64,000 nucleotides of DNA from an uncultured Prevotellaceae bacterium (GTDB taxonomy: Bacteria; Bacteroidota; Bacteroidia; Bacteroidales; Bacteroidaceae): NCBI GenBank assembly GCA_947168395.1, contig CAMVLT010000006.1:62001-126000 (forward strand). Reading direction: 5' to 3'. A program made the position numbers and the translations under genes. This document shows, in pieces, positions 7,744-16,120 of this stretch (within the stretch, counting starts at the first letter, position 1; every line of letters begins with the position of its first letter). The notes below the pieces were generated by a model that was not told where the DNA came from, did not search any database, and saw only the letters and a program-made list of their open reading frames with translations.

Positions 7744-8580
7744 ATGTCACAGGTTATAAAGATTACGCTGCTGAAGGCCCTCGCGGTCAACTCGGCCAAG
7801 AATGAGACCTTTAAGACGGGTGTCATCGACAAGGCCACTGACCAGAAGAACATTACGGTGGCATACCATGAGTCGGCAGGCGATGACCAGTACGACGAGC
7901 GGATGCTTGCACGCGGTTTCTTCACCCAGTGCGAGATGCTTAAGACGTGGTTCTCGGAGTACCTGACGGGAAGCGGCAACACCGCCGACGATGCGCTGGT
8001 GTCCTCCGAGGAGAGCGACGATAGCGTAGAGATCTCCTTGAAGGTGTCCGACCGCTTCAACCTCGGCTATGTCAAGACGCTGGCACGGCTCGGGCAGAAG
8101 TACGTCGAGGACCGCATGGTGCATCTCTGGTGGTCTACCTCCGACGAGAAAAAGGCGGCATTCTATGCCAAGCTCGCTGAGGAAGACCTGGCAGGCATCA
8201 CGCAGTGCTTCAACAAGACGGCACCGAAGGCCCCGGAGTACAGCTTCGCGGAGGAGATAGAACTGCGGTTCCCGATGATTGAGGACGGCGGCATATCGAA
8301 GCCCGGCCATGAGGTGCCAGCCGACACGCTTATGTCATATCCCTACATCATTGCCGCAGGCGAAGAGACGGAGATCACCTACGTACTCTCTAACGCTTCG
8401 GGCAAGAAGCCCGTGGATGACATCATCGTCCGTGCCGATGACGGCTGCTGCATGCCGTGCCTCGACGAATACGGACGCTGGCAGGTTCGCGGCATCAAGC
8501 CGGGAATGTCGGTCATCACCCTACAGTCAAGACACGACGACCGTGTGTTTGCACGGTTCGCCCTACGTGTAACAGAATAA
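7744..8580 (+). CDS. small virion-like protein with Ig-like C-terminal extension, paralogue 3 of 4
   Basis: 278 residues. Residues 1-160 are the paralogous domain shared with the gene before it (see 7207-7740). Residues about 165-278 form a beta-rich extension (TEITYVLSNASGKKPVDDII, then QVRGIKPGMSVITLQSRHDD and FARFALRV) typical of small Ig-like domains that decorate tailed-phage virions. The domain contains CCMPC at about residue 237. This paralogue has therefore gained a surface-type domain, which suggests exposure on the particle. Spacing to neighbouring genes is 3 and 12 bp, consistent with one operon. Confidence 0.62.
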   Translation: MSQVIKITLLKALAVNSAKNETFKTGVIDKATDQKNITVAYHESAGDDQYDERMLARGFFTQCEMLKTWFSEYLTGSGNTADDALVSSEESDDSVEISLKVSDRFNLGYVKTLARLGQKYVEDRMVHLWWSTSDEKKAAFYAKLAEEDLAGITQCFNKTAPKAPEYSFAEEIELRFPMIEDGGISKPGHEVPADTLMSYPYIIAAGEETEITYVLSNASGKKPVDDIIVRADDGCCMPCLDEYGRWQVRGIKPGMSVITLQSRHDDRVFARFALRVTE

Positions 8581-8592
8581 AGAAGTACGTCT

Positions 8593-9186
8593 ATGCCCTA
8601 TCCACACCACCTACACGAAGGGACTCCGTACCGTGACTGTCCCGTCTGCCGCAACATCATTGCGACACGCAGGCCGGTGCAGCTCATTGAGATCATCCTG
8701 ATGAAGGAGGAGTTCTACCACGACATCGACGCTGAGACGTACCAGGTGCAGAAGATGAGAACATCGGAGAAAGGCTCACCGGCCTCGGCGCTGCCCCTGT
8801 CTACGGACAGCACCAGCAGATACCTGCTTGACCGCTACATCGACAAGTACGTCTCGCAGGCCGTCTCGCGCCTTTCGGCTTATCTGGCGATACCGTCGCC
8901 CTTCGCCCACCGTGTGGCCAACAACCACGCAAGCCAGTGGGAGGAGAAGAGCATATACGTGGCCCTGCCTCACGACTGGCCCCCCCACCACATTGACCCG
9001 CTGCGCGACGCTGTCCACCAGCTCATCGTCAAGGGTGTGGAGTACCAGCTGCTGGCAGTGGCTTTGCCTAACGACCCGTACACAGCACTGTGCCGTGAGA
9101 TGATGGAGGATGCCGACACGGACATCACCGTCCACGTCAATGCACGGTACACACAGCAGCGTTGCGGATACACGCCACTCGCATAA
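8593..9186 (+). CDS. small virion-like protein with CPVC N-terminal extension, paralogue 4 of 4
   Basis: 197 residues. The segment PVQLIEIILMKEEFYHDIDA with DAETYQVQKMR aligns by eye with the beta-strand start and 'DTYQ/ETFK' of paralogues 2 and 3, and the C-terminal helix with VEYQLLAVALPNDPYTALCR corresponds to their aromatic helices. It differs by an N-terminal extension of about 27 residues, MPYPHHLHEGTPYRDCPVC, rich in His and Cys, which could bind a metal or form disulfides. An internal start at residue 37 (MKEEFY) would remove the extension and cut into the shared domain, so the first ATG is preferred. Confidence 0.55.
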   Translation: MPYPHHLHEGTPYRDCPVCRNIIATRRPVQLIEIILMKEEFYHDIDAETYQVQKMRTSEKGSPASALPLSTDSTSRYLLDRYIDKYVSQAVSRLSAYLAIPSPFAHRVANNHASQWEEKSIYVALPHDWPPHHIDPLRDAVHQLIVKGVEYQLLAVALPNDPYTALCREMMEDADTDITVHVNARYTQQRCGYTPLA

Positions 9187-9200
9187 CATAATAAGGTAAT

Positions 9201-9491
9201 ATGTCAAAGGGAGGTCGCCCGCAGGGCGCACAGAACAAAGTCGGAAATGAGGAGAAGGAATTTATCAAGCAGCTGCTCGGAGAGACACGTGAGCAATATC
9301 ATGATTATTTCCTCGACCTCGCCAATTCAACCGAAAAAGGCAAGAAGGCACGGTTTGCGAACATTCGCACGGAGCTTTCCAAGATGATTGTGCCCAAGCC
9401 CGTAGAGGTAGACCATTCCATCAACGAGTCAGACTTCCAGGCACTGCGTGACATCTTCGGGCAGTGGCTGGATGATGAAGAGGAAGAATAA
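9201..9491 (+). CDS. small terminase subunit candidate
   Basis: 96 residues. It begins SKGGRPQGAQNKVGNEEKEF, a Gly/Arg/Pro 'GRPxGxxN' start often seen in small terminases and other phage DNA-binding proteins, followed by helices (FIKQLLGETREQYHDYFLDL) and a very acidic end (QWLDDEEEE). It is the last gene of the portal operon and converges with the large terminase gene 77 bp away. Size, charge split and position fit DNA recognition for packaging, but no helix-turn-helix can be proven by eye. Confidence 0.5.
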   Translation: MSKGGRPQGAQNKVGNEEKEFIKQLLGETREQYHDYFLDLANSTEKGKKARFANIRTELSKMIVPKPVEVDHSINESDFQALRDIFGQWLDDEEEE

Positions 9492-9539
9492 GGCACGTTC
9501 GTTTTTTCATAGTTGTTTGATTGGTTAGTAATGATGGTG

Positions 9540-9566
9540 GCCGGAGGCAGAGATGCTTCCGGCTTT
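9540..9566. terminator. hairpin terminator between convergent operons
   Basis: GCCGGAGGCA (9540-9549) pairs with TGCTTCCGGC (9554-9563) around a 4-base loop, with two central mismatches or G-T pairs, and is followed by a short T run. It lies between the stops of the TerS-like and TerL genes. Confidence 0.5.
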
Positions 9567-9568
9567 CG

Positions 9569-11815
9569 TCATACGTCGGCCTCGGTGCCTATCTCATAGT
9601 GCGCTACCCTGCTCTTGCCCTTCTTGATCCATGCGGGCAGAGGCATCTTCTGGCTCACGTACAGGCCGATGCCGGTAGACATCACCACGTCGTCGTGGTT
9701 GTTCTGTCCCTCCACGTTGCCAAGCGTGCCGTCATCGTGCCGCTCATAGATGCGTAGCTCGTCGTAGCACTGCTTATCCGGCTCGTAGTAGAGCTGGTCG
9801 TCGATGTATGCGATGTAGTTGTCGATGACAAGCTGTTTCGTCAGGACGTTCGTCTGGAAGCCGTACACGTTCGTCACCTTCTGCGTCACCTCGTCCACCC
9901 TCGTCTCGCGGATATACAGGTTGTCGTAGTAGTCCGCTATCTCGTCGATGATGCTCAGCGAGTGCTCGCCCTCGGTGTCTATCATGTTCTTCTTGGTGTC
10001 TGCCGTGTTGCTCTCTATCACCAGCTCTGCGTCGCCGTAGAAGTGTGCCAGGGCTGCGGCCTTCCATGCCAGCAGGTCATGGCGTATGTGTCCCCTCCAG
10101 CGGGCCACAACCTTCGGCTTGCCTCCCATGCCCCGCATCATGCCGAGGCGGTCTATAACAGTCATCACCGTGAAGTCGCTCGTCTGGCTGCGTCCGCCAA
10201 TATCGACACTCACCACATAGCGGTCGCTCACCTTCAGGCAGTCAGGCATGGCCCATATCCTGAGCACCTGGCCGTCGCCGACGGTCTCAACGAGCCTGGC
10301 GGTATAGATGGCATCCTCGCCCTTCTCCGTCCGGCTCACGATGTTGCCGATGAAGATAGGCTCCTGTTTGCCCTGCTTCTTGTGACGCTCCAGTGCCTCG
10401 ATGCGGTACATGTCGAATACGAGCTTGCCGCTCATGCGGAAGGCCTCTACGTCATCACTGGGTGCCTCGGTGGCAATATAGGTATGGCTGCGCACGGCGT
10501 TGCGCCTGTACCTGTACCAGTTGATGGCCTCGAAGCTTGCGCCCTTCTCCCAAAGAGACCAGAAGAACTCGCCGGTCTCGCGGAAGCCCTCGGGACACTG
10601 CTTGCTCTTCCTGTTCTCCCACAGCCACAAGGCAAACTCCAGGCACAGCTTAACATAGCCCTTGTCCTGCTCCACCTTCCTCCAAGGTATCTTGTCACTC
10701 CAGATGTTGCCCCACTTCGTATCAAGCTCCTTGCGGTCGTTCTCGATCTGGAAGAAGGCAATAAAGATAGCCCTCCATGCGCTGGGAATGTCGGGATCTT
10801 TTGCCTCCTGGTACATGTCATGGAAGAAGCCTGCGGCACTGCGTCCTGACGATTCCATGATTTCAACGGTGTCGGCAATGCTCGGAATACCGCCGTCGAT
10901 ACTTGAAAGCACCTCCTCCGGCTCCTTCTCCTGTGTCTTCTTCCAGTAGGCCACCTCGGAGAAGTGCGCACACTTCAGGTCTGCGCTTCGAAGGGAGTCG
11001 TAACGCTCGTATGAGCCGACGCTTATTACGCGGCTTCCTACCTCCTCTCCCTTCTTGTCGGTAACGATGAAGTCATTCTTGCTGCCCTCGTAGCTCGAGA
11101 GCTTCAGCCTCCGTCCCTTCACGCCCAGCGACCAGCCCGGCTGGAAGTCAAGCATCTTGGTAAACATGGCCTTGATACGCTTCGTGGCATCCTGAACGTG
11201 GGCAAGGATGACGATGTTCCAGCCGTAGGGGTGACGGAAGTCCTGCATCCATTTCTCGTAGCCCTCCGACAATGTGGAGCCACCCCACTGACGGGCTTTC
11301 AGGATAATAAGACGTATAGGCTCCCTCGCCTCGCGCATCTTCTCCAGCTCCACCAGCGCAAGGCGCTGCGGATAGTTAAGAGAGAACGGGCGCATCTGGC
11401 CCGACATCTTATCCTGTATCTTATAGAAGGTGATGAACGCAAAGGCAGGGTCTTCCTCCGCACGGATGCAGCATATCATGTAGATGACGTCCATGATATG
11501 CTCCTCGTTGTACTCCCACTGTAGTTCCTCCTTGATGTACTTCTCGATGCTGCCCTTCTTGATGATCTTCTTCAGCTCGCGGTTCTTCTCGGCCACACGG
11601 CGTGGCATCCACTGCCGTTTGATGGGGAAGTCTGGTATCTTCACCAGTACACGCTCACCAGGACAGCCCTTGCCCGTCACAGGGTTGAAGCCTTCGAACA
11701 TCTCACGGTTGCGCCGAAGGTTCTCCTTGCACAGGTCTGCGACGGCCTTAATGGTCTTTATGCCATTCCATACGGCCGCACTGTCGGCTTCAGTCCAGTT
11801 ACTGCCATCTGCCAT
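9569..11815 (-). CDS. large terminase subunit (packaging ATPase-nuclease)
   Basis: 748 residues. The N-terminal ATPase shows LNYPQRLALVELEKM, the adenine-side motif, then the terminase Walker A variant KARQWGGST. The C-terminal RNase H-like nuclease shows the first acidic residue in VVSVDIGGRSQTSDFTVMTV, the second in AELVIESN, and the third in NNHDDVVMSTGIGLY. These are the three metal-binding acids of TerL nucleases. It pumps and cuts phage DNA at the portal. The gene is the last of a leftward trio; its first codons overlap the 3' end of the rhomboid gene by 17 bp, so translation is probably coupled. The length is at the long end for TerL, with an extended N-terminus. Confidence 0.88.
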   Translation of the reverse strand: MADGSNWTEADSAAVWNGIKTIKAVADLCKENLRRNREMFEGFNPVTGKGCPGERVLVKIPDFPIKRQWMPRRVAEKNRELKKIIKKGSIEKYIKEELQWEYNEEHIMDVIYMICCIRAEEDPAFAFITFYKIQDKMSGQMRPFSLNYPQRLALVELEKMREAREPIRLIILKARQWGGSTLSEGYEKWMQDFRHPYGWNIVILAHVQDATKRIKAMFTKMLDFQPGWSLGVKGRRLKLSSYEGSKNDFIVTDKKGEEVGSRVISVGSYERYDSLRSADLKCAHFSEVAYWKKTQEKEPEEVLSSIDGGIPSIADTVEIMESSGRSAAGFFHDMYQEAKDPDIPSAWRAIFIAFFQIENDRKELDTKWGNIWSDKIPWRKVEQDKGYVKLCLEFALWLWENRKSKQCPEGFRETGEFFWSLWEKGASFEAINWYRYRRNAVRSHTYIATEAPSDDVEAFRMSGKLVFDMYRIEALERHKKQGKQEPIFIGNIVSRTEKGEDAIYTARLVETVGDGQVLRIWAMPDCLKVSDRYVVSVDIGGRSQTSDFTVMTVIDRLGMMRGMGGKPKVVARWRGHIRHDLLAWKAAALAHFYGDAELVIESNTADTKKNMIDTEGEHSLSIIDEIADYYDNLYIRETRVDEVTQKVTNVYGFQTNVLTKQLVIDNYIAYIDDQLYYEPDKQCYDELRIYERHDDGTLGNVEGQNNHDDVVMSTGIGLYVSQKMPLPAWIKKGKSRVAHYEIGTEADV

Positions 11816-12308
11816 ACGCGAGACCGGCTAACAGACAGTAAAGGTGTATGCTCCAGTTTACATGAGGTATAAGGAATCCCAGCGCCACAAAAGGCAGCAC
11901 CCTCTTTGCAAACGTCCAGTATGCTGTCATGTTATTATGACAGTACGTAATGTATGATCCCCACTTCACGCCTATCATGGCGCAAAGCACTCCCGAGAAG
12001 CCGCAGGTGGCCATCGTGTCCGTCGCTTCACCGAAGGGCAGAATGTCCCATAGTCCGGGAAATATGGGCAGGAATGAGCAAAGCACGGCCATCACATACG
12101 ACTCACGCATGTAGAGCCGGTCGGAGAGATACCACAGCACGTACAGGTTTCCTGCAAGGTGCCACACGTTGGCATGGCTCAGCGGCCAAAGGATATGTTC
12201 CCAAATTGTTCCGCTATAGGGAAGATAGCCCACCTCCGGCATGCCGTAGTAACACAGTACCAGCACCAGCGTCATCATCGACTTGCAAAACACATTGTAC
12301 GTCATCAT
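11799..12308 (-). CDS. rhomboid-family intramembrane serine protease, phage-borne
   Basis: 169 residues with about six hydrophobic segments. The rhomboid signatures are present in order: HANVWHLAGNLYVLW (the H-x3-H-x3-N motif of TM2), CGFSGVLCAMIG (GxSG with the catalytic serine of TM4), and WSIHLYCLLAGLAYG (catalytic histidine with the AG..G pattern of TM6). Both catalytic residues are therefore intact. It is a minimal six-segment rhomboid without an extra soluble domain. The gene overlaps the upstream 133-residue gene by 4 bp (ATGA) and the TerL gene by 17 bp, so it is embedded in the packaging operon. The substrate is unknown; a host membrane protein or a phage precursor with a hydrophobic start are possibilities. 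Confidence 0.82.
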   Translation of the reverse strand: MMTYNVFCKSMMTLVLVLCYYGMPEVGYLPYSGTIWEHILWPLSHANVWHLAGNLYVLWYLSDRLYMRESYVMAVLCSFLPIFPGLWDILPFGEATDTMATCGFSGVLCAMIGVKWGSYITYCHNNMTAYWTFAKRVLPFVALGFLIPHVNWSIHLYCLLAGLAYGRWQ

Positions 12309-12706
12309 CGCTTCGACCTCCTTTCCCTGAACACCTTGCGCATCTTCTCCACGCCGATGTAGAATCTCGGCGCCGGTTCCAGTATGGCGAACTTCACGAT
12401 GTAGTACGGACTCTTACCCCAGAACTGCCGCTTTTGGCTAAGCCTCACCACCACGTCATACAGTGCCCTGTACATCTCCTGGCGCAAAGGCTTCATCTTC
12501 TCTATGCGCGAGAAGTCGCCACGCAGCATCGGGTAGATGTTCTGGTACGCCCTGCGCGTCTCGATGAAGAAACGGCTGGCAGGATGGCGCACGGTACGCT
12601 CGAAGGCCTCCGTCTGAGTACGCACGTCAAACTCCCTGAGTACCTTGCAGTAAACCTTCATTAGCTCGTCATACATAGCCTCTCGGCAAACACCGTTCTT
12701 CTCCAT
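12305..12706 (-). CDS. small basic phage protein with PAPRFYIG motif
   Basis: 133 residues, basic and helical, with the segment AILEPAPRFYIGVEKMRKVF near the C-terminus and four cysteine or histidine residues spread out. I have an impression that similar 'PAPRFY' proteins occur in other Bacteroidetes phages, but no function is known to me. It is the first gene of the leftward trio with the rhomboid and TerL genes, behind a promoter repeat at 12737-12770. A DNA-binding or packaging accessory role is possible from charge and position. Confidence 0.55.
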   Translation of the reverse strand: MEKNGVCREAMYDELMKVYCKVLREFDVRTQTEAFERTVRHPASRFFIETRRAYQNIYPMLRGDFSRIEKMKPLRQEMYRALYDVVVRLSQKRQFWGKSPYYIVKFAILEPAPRFYIGVEKMRKVFRERRSKR

Positions 12707-12736
12707 AGTCCTATCGTTTTAGGAATTTCACGCCTG

Positions 12737-12770
12737 CAAAGGTACTGAATATAGAAATACGCAATCCTTA
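12737..12770 (-). promoter_or_regulatory. phage promoter repeat, copy 1
   Basis: On the minus strand: TAAGGATTGC, 16 nt, TACCTTTG, then CA. The -7 box TACCTTTG (12744-12737) fits TAnnTTTG. The upstream block TAAGGATTGC is identical, with the same spacing, to the copy at 15747-15780. It drives the leftward trio ending in TerL. Confidence 0.6.
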
Positions 12771-12789
12771 AAAAACCGTAAATGTTCAC

Positions 12790-15534
12790 TTATGATGAGG
12801 CTGGGGCAGGATTGATCCTCACGTTCTCGTCCCTTCTCTCCTGGTCGAAGAGGATAGTTCCGCTAAGACGCTCCGTAGGCAGCATCTCAATATACAGGGC
12901 AATCCTGAAATACTTCGCGGCGGGACCGAAGCGGCTCTCCATGTGATACCAGTCTACGAGGTCATCACTTACGAACACCTGCGTCTTGACCTTGCTACCG
13001 GCCTTCTTATCCCAATAGCCTACATTCACAAGCTCTCTCAACGACTTCACGCTCACAGGCCCTGACATCTTCATGGGTCGTGTCAGGATGAAAGCCTTCT
13101 GTCTGGTATTCAGCTCCGTCTCGTCTTTCTTGTCGTACAGGCTCCACACCTTGCCGTCGCTGCTCTGCAGCAGGTAGTCGGGATAACTCCTCACGGTGCG
13201 GACAGCTCCGCTTGGGATGACCATCTTCGACACGCTGCCGTCTATCATACTGAACAGGAAGCTGTAGGTGTACGAGGGATTGATGATCAGGATGCGGTTG
13301 TCGATGTAATCATACGCAAGGAAACAGCTGCTGCTGCGGATGAACTGGAGGAAGCCGTTGTTGTCGGCGCACGACGTGATGAGGCTGTTCCAGTCGTTTC
13401 CTGTACTGATGGCGGGAATGCCGTTGGTGTTGAACGCCCTGCCGTTCATCTGGGAAGAGACACACTTCACCTGGTTTCCCATAATGATCATGAGACCCTT
13501 CTTCGAGGCAAAGAACACGGCACCGTCCGTTTCAAGGATGGTGTTGGCATTGATGCACACCTCACGGCTCATCGGCTGTGCAGGTTCGAGGTAGCCTTCC
13601 TTTTCAACCTCCATAGCCCAGATGCCATCGGTGGAGAACACGATGACAGGATGCTGGCCGAACTGGCCTTGTGACAGGGCGGTCGTAAGTGTGGCCAGAG
13701 CAACGATATTGCCGATGCCTATCGTCTTGTTGCCCTTGTAGGTGAACACAAAGGGATTGTTGACCTCCGAAGTGAATATCTGGTTACTCAGCGGCTCGGC
13801 GGTCATGTTGACGGCTGCTTCGCAGTCTGACTTGCTGGGGACACCCTCGCCTGTTGCCGCAGACGGCTCCGCACTGTCATCGCTGGTAGGCAGACTGCCG
13901 AAGTAGTATGCGCCGTTGAGGCTCGGATGCTCCTGAAGATCCATGACGCTGATACAGGTGCTGCCGGTGAATACGACGGCCTTGTATGCTCGCGGGTCGG
14001 GATAGAAGAAGTAGATGCCTGCCTTCTCATAGGTCGGGTAGCTGTGCTTAACCACCCGTGTGCCTGACGGGGTTCTGATATAGACATACACATCGTAGGT
14101 GTATTCGTTGTCATTGTCGAAGGGAAGGAATGACTCATAGCCCTCATAGAATCCTCTCGATACGCCTGCAAGGTGCAGACGGTTGTTGTACGACATCATG
14201 AACTTGGGAACAAGCGGACACCGGCTGTAGTAGTCGTCGGTGTCAAGCTGGTCCTGCGTAGTCAGGTTATCAAGCACATGCGACTTGATGTAAGACTTGG
14301 AGCTTACCCATGCGTCCGTACCACGGGTGCCTGCCTCAAACAGCTTATAGAACACGGAGGCAGATTTCAGGTCATCGAGTATCTCCGTCGCACTGCGGCT
14401 GTTTAGCGGGAGGAAATATACAAAGCCTCTCTCTGCCCAGCTGCGGGTAGCATCTGTCAGGCCTTCTTTGTACTTCATGGAGTGCTCCGTGAAGTTCCTG
14501 CGGATGACATGGCTGTGCATGTCACTGCCGCTGGTGGCAGTTGCAGTGATACCGTCATACCATTTCACCCCGGAAGGATTGCCCTGCGCATCCTGGCTGC
14601 TGGTATATCCTGCTCGCGGACTTTGATCGGTGCCAAGGTCGTACAGGTTCACGCCGTCGCTGGCAAACACCGTTACGCCCTTCACGATGTCCGTCCACTC
14701 CGAATAGTCGAAAACGCTCTTGAAGGCAAGCTGAAAGCCGAAGACATTCATTCTCAGGTCGCTGTCGAAGTAGTCCGCATAGCAGTTACAGGTAATGGCC
14801 GGGAACATCATGATAGGGGCTGACAGGTACGTGTAGCTGCCGTCGTAAAGCTCCAGCGCATAGCGGATGACGAAAGGCTCGGCAAAAAGTTTGTTCTCTG
14901 CCAGTCCTTTCAGGCTCTTCGAGTACAGGCCGATCACAAGGTCGTTGTACTGTCCCTGCTTCCCGTCAGGCACCTGCGGATAGTTCCATGCGTAGATACC
15001 TTGGGAGTTGGGCATGGCATTGAACTCCAGACAGTCGCCTATGTTGCCGCTGTAGCCGCAGTTATAGTCTGATCGGTTAGCCGTTCCCCAGTTGCCGTAT
15101 ACCATGGCAAACTCTATCTTAGGCTCTGGTATCTTGTTGCCAAGGCCCTTGTAGCTCTTGCTATCAGGCTTCCAAAGGAAATACTGCATCTTCGTGCCGT
15201 CGCACACCACGAGGATATTGCCGACATGGGTTATCAGCGGTTTGTCTGAGGCCATCGACGATATAGTGCCGGTGGTTCCGTCAGCGTCGAAGAAACCCAG
15301 CTGACGGTTGTTCAGCGTGATGTAGTTCTTATAGTTGCTTCCCTCATGCACATAGATGAGAGGATCTTTAGCCGCACCGCCAAACATCGACTCCGGCTGA
15401 GGCACAACCTTCAGCTCCTCATTCTCCGTCGTGAGGTTGATGCACTCTGCCAGTTCGCCGTCCTCACAGAGGAAGTCGCTCGGTGTCCTGGTTATACCAG
15501 CCTTGTAGGCTATCCTGTGTTCTGTCTTGCTCAT
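12790..15534 (-). CDS. tail nozzle/stabilisation-like protein
   Basis: 914 residues, almost all beta by composition. It begins AGITRTPSDFLCEDGELAE followed by INLTTENEELKVVPQPESMF, a start of the 'PSD..c.dG.l.e..Nl....gel.p' type found in beta-propeller nozzle or stabilisation proteins of short-tailed phages (P22 gp10-like). Repeated blades with W, Y and GN motifs continue to the C-terminus, which ends in an acidic, Asn/Arg-rich part. The length is compatible with a nozzle. Homology is inferred by eye. It is preceded by a 51-residue gene and shares its promoter. Confidence 0.55.
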   Translation of the reverse strand: MSKTEHRIAYKAGITRTPSDFLCEDGELAECINLTTENEELKVVPQPESMFGGAAKDPLIYVHEGSNYKNYITLNNRQLGFFDADGTTGTISSMASDKPLITHVGNILVVCDGTKMQYFLWKPDSKSYKGLGNKIPEPKIEFAMVYGNWGTANRSDYNCGYSGNIGDCLEFNAMPNSQGIYAWNYPQVPDGKQGQYNDLVIGLYSKSLKGLAENKLFAEPFVIRYALELYDGSYTYLSAPIMMFPAITCNCYADYFDSDLRMNVFGFQLAFKSVFDYSEWTDIVKGVTVFASDGVNLYDLGTDQSPRAGYTSSQDAQGNPSGVKWYDGITATATSGSDMHSHVIRRNFTEHSMKYKEGLTDATRSWAERGFVYFLPLNSRSATEILDDLKSASVFYKLFEAGTRGTDAWVSSKSYIKSHVLDNLTTQDQLDTDDYYSRCPLVPKFMMSYNNRLHLAGVSRGFYEGYESFLPFDNDNEYTYDVYVYIRTPSGTRVVKHSYPTYEKAGIYFFYPDPRAYKAVVFTGSTCISVMDLQEHPSLNGAYYFGSLPTSDDSAEPSAATGEGVPSKSDCEAAVNMTAEPLSNQIFTSEVNNPFVFTYKGNKTIGIGNIVALATLTTALSQGQFGQHPVIVFSTDGIWAMEVEKEGYLEPAQPMSREVCINANTILETDGAVFFASKKGLMIIMGNQVKCVSSQMNGRAFNTNGIPAISTGNDWNSLITSCADNNGFLQFIRSSSCFLAYDYIDNRILIINPSYTYSFLFSMIDGSVSKMVIPSGAVRTVRSYPDYLLQSSDGKVWSLYDKKDETELNTRQKAFILTRPMKMSGPVSVKSLRELVNVGYWDKKAGSKVKTQVFVSDDLVDWYHMESRFGPAAKYFRIALYIEMLPTERLSGTILFDQERRDENVRINPAPASS

Positions 15535-15558
15535 ATCATCAATTTATTGACGTTACTT

Positions 15559-15714
15559 TCACTTTGTTTCGTATTTCTTCAACAGTCTTTTACGTTCTCG
15601 CCTAATATATGACATGCCAAGGCTCTCCTCCAGCTCATTGTCGTCACACGTCGCGTCACTCGGCACATTGGTAATGCCCTGATTGAATGATAGTGCTATA
15701 TGCTCGTTTGCCAT
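15559..15714 (-). CDS. 51-residue phage protein
   Basis: ATG at 15714, stop TGA at 15561-15559, ending 25 bp before the nozzle-like gene. The sequence starts MANEHIALSFNQGITNVPSD, has an acidic middle (DDNELEE) and a strongly basic helix at the end (RRERKRLLKKYETK). It sits 33 bp downstream of the TACCTTTG box at 15747-15754, so it is the first gene of this transcript. The 'GITNVPSD' segment echoes 'GITRTPSD' at the start of the downstream protein, which supports a real gene. The function is unknown. Confidence 0.6.
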   Translation of the reverse strand: MANEHIALSFNQGITNVPSDATCDDNELEESLGMSYIRRERKRLLKKYETK

Positions 15715-15746
15715 AACTCGTCTCTCGTTTTGTTAGTAGACCGCTG

Positions 15747-15780
15747 CAAAGGTACTGAGAAAACCAATGCGCAATCCTTA
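15747..15780 (-). promoter_or_regulatory. phage promoter repeat, copy 2
   Basis: The minus strand reads TAAGGATTGC, 16 nt, TACCTTTG, CAG, the same two blocks at the same spacing as at 12737-12770. It lies 33 bp before the 51-residue gene. The GCAAAGGTACTGA block is identical in both copies, the region between is not. Confidence 0.6.
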
Positions 15781-15830
15781 ATTATTCATAAATTATATAT
15801 GGCAAAAATAATCCGTAAGCTACAGGATTA

Positions 15831-15867
15831 TTTCACAAAAATCCCAAACAAAGGTATTTTTGTGAAA
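15831..15867. promoter_or_regulatory. palindromic operator candidate, copy 2
   Basis: TTTCACAAAAAT (15831-15842) and ATTTTTGTGAAA (15856-15867) form a 12-bp inverted repeat around 13 nt. It has the same arms and almost the same spacing as the palindrome at 4611. It lies about 77 nt upstream of the TACCTTTG box for the 51-residue and nozzle-like genes. Confidence 0.55.
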
Positions 15868-15888
15868 AAACAAGAGGGAAAAGAGCAC

Positions 15889-16082
15889 AAAAAGAGGGCA
15901 AACCTTTCGGAATGCCCTCACTATCGACGCGGCGCAACGGCTATTTACCTAATTCTGGCCGAGGCTGTATGTCATCGTTTCTGTTTTCTTGTATCGGGCA
16001 AGCCCTCACAGCCATCAGACTTGCCGAATTGCCCGTTTAAGCCATTTTCGGGAACACCGTCACTTCAAAGGGGTTCTGATCA
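15889..16082 (-). ncRNA. candidate small RNA, about 190 nt
   Basis: There is no convincing gene between 15868 and 16177, yet the minus strand carries a good promoter (16120-16089) and, about 190 nt downstream, an intrinsic terminator: GAGGGCA (15919-15913 read on the minus strand) pairing with TGCCCTC (15900-15894), then five T residues. Inside, CGGGCAA and TTGCCCG can pair to form a long internal stem. A 24-codon frame starting MAVRACPIQE is also present, so a short mRNA cannot be excluded. Operator-like palindromes flank the unit on both sides. The start is placed by promoter logic only. Confidence 0.45.
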
Positions 16083-16088
16083 ATGGTG

Positions 16089-16120
16089 CAAAGGTAATCA
16101 ATTATTCTGGTCTCACCAAA
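16089..16120 (-). promoter_or_regulatory. promoter of the candidate small RNA
   Basis: The minus strand has TTTG (16120-16117), a spacer of exactly 20 nt and TACCTTTG (16096-16089). This is a full match to the Bacteroidetes -33/-7 pattern with no annotated gene behind it. Confidence 0.6.

Noticed and set aside
9962..10849. 295-codon plus-strand frame opposite TerL
   Set aside because: The opposite strand carries intact terminase motifs; this frame shows only low-complexity His/Leu/Ala composition.
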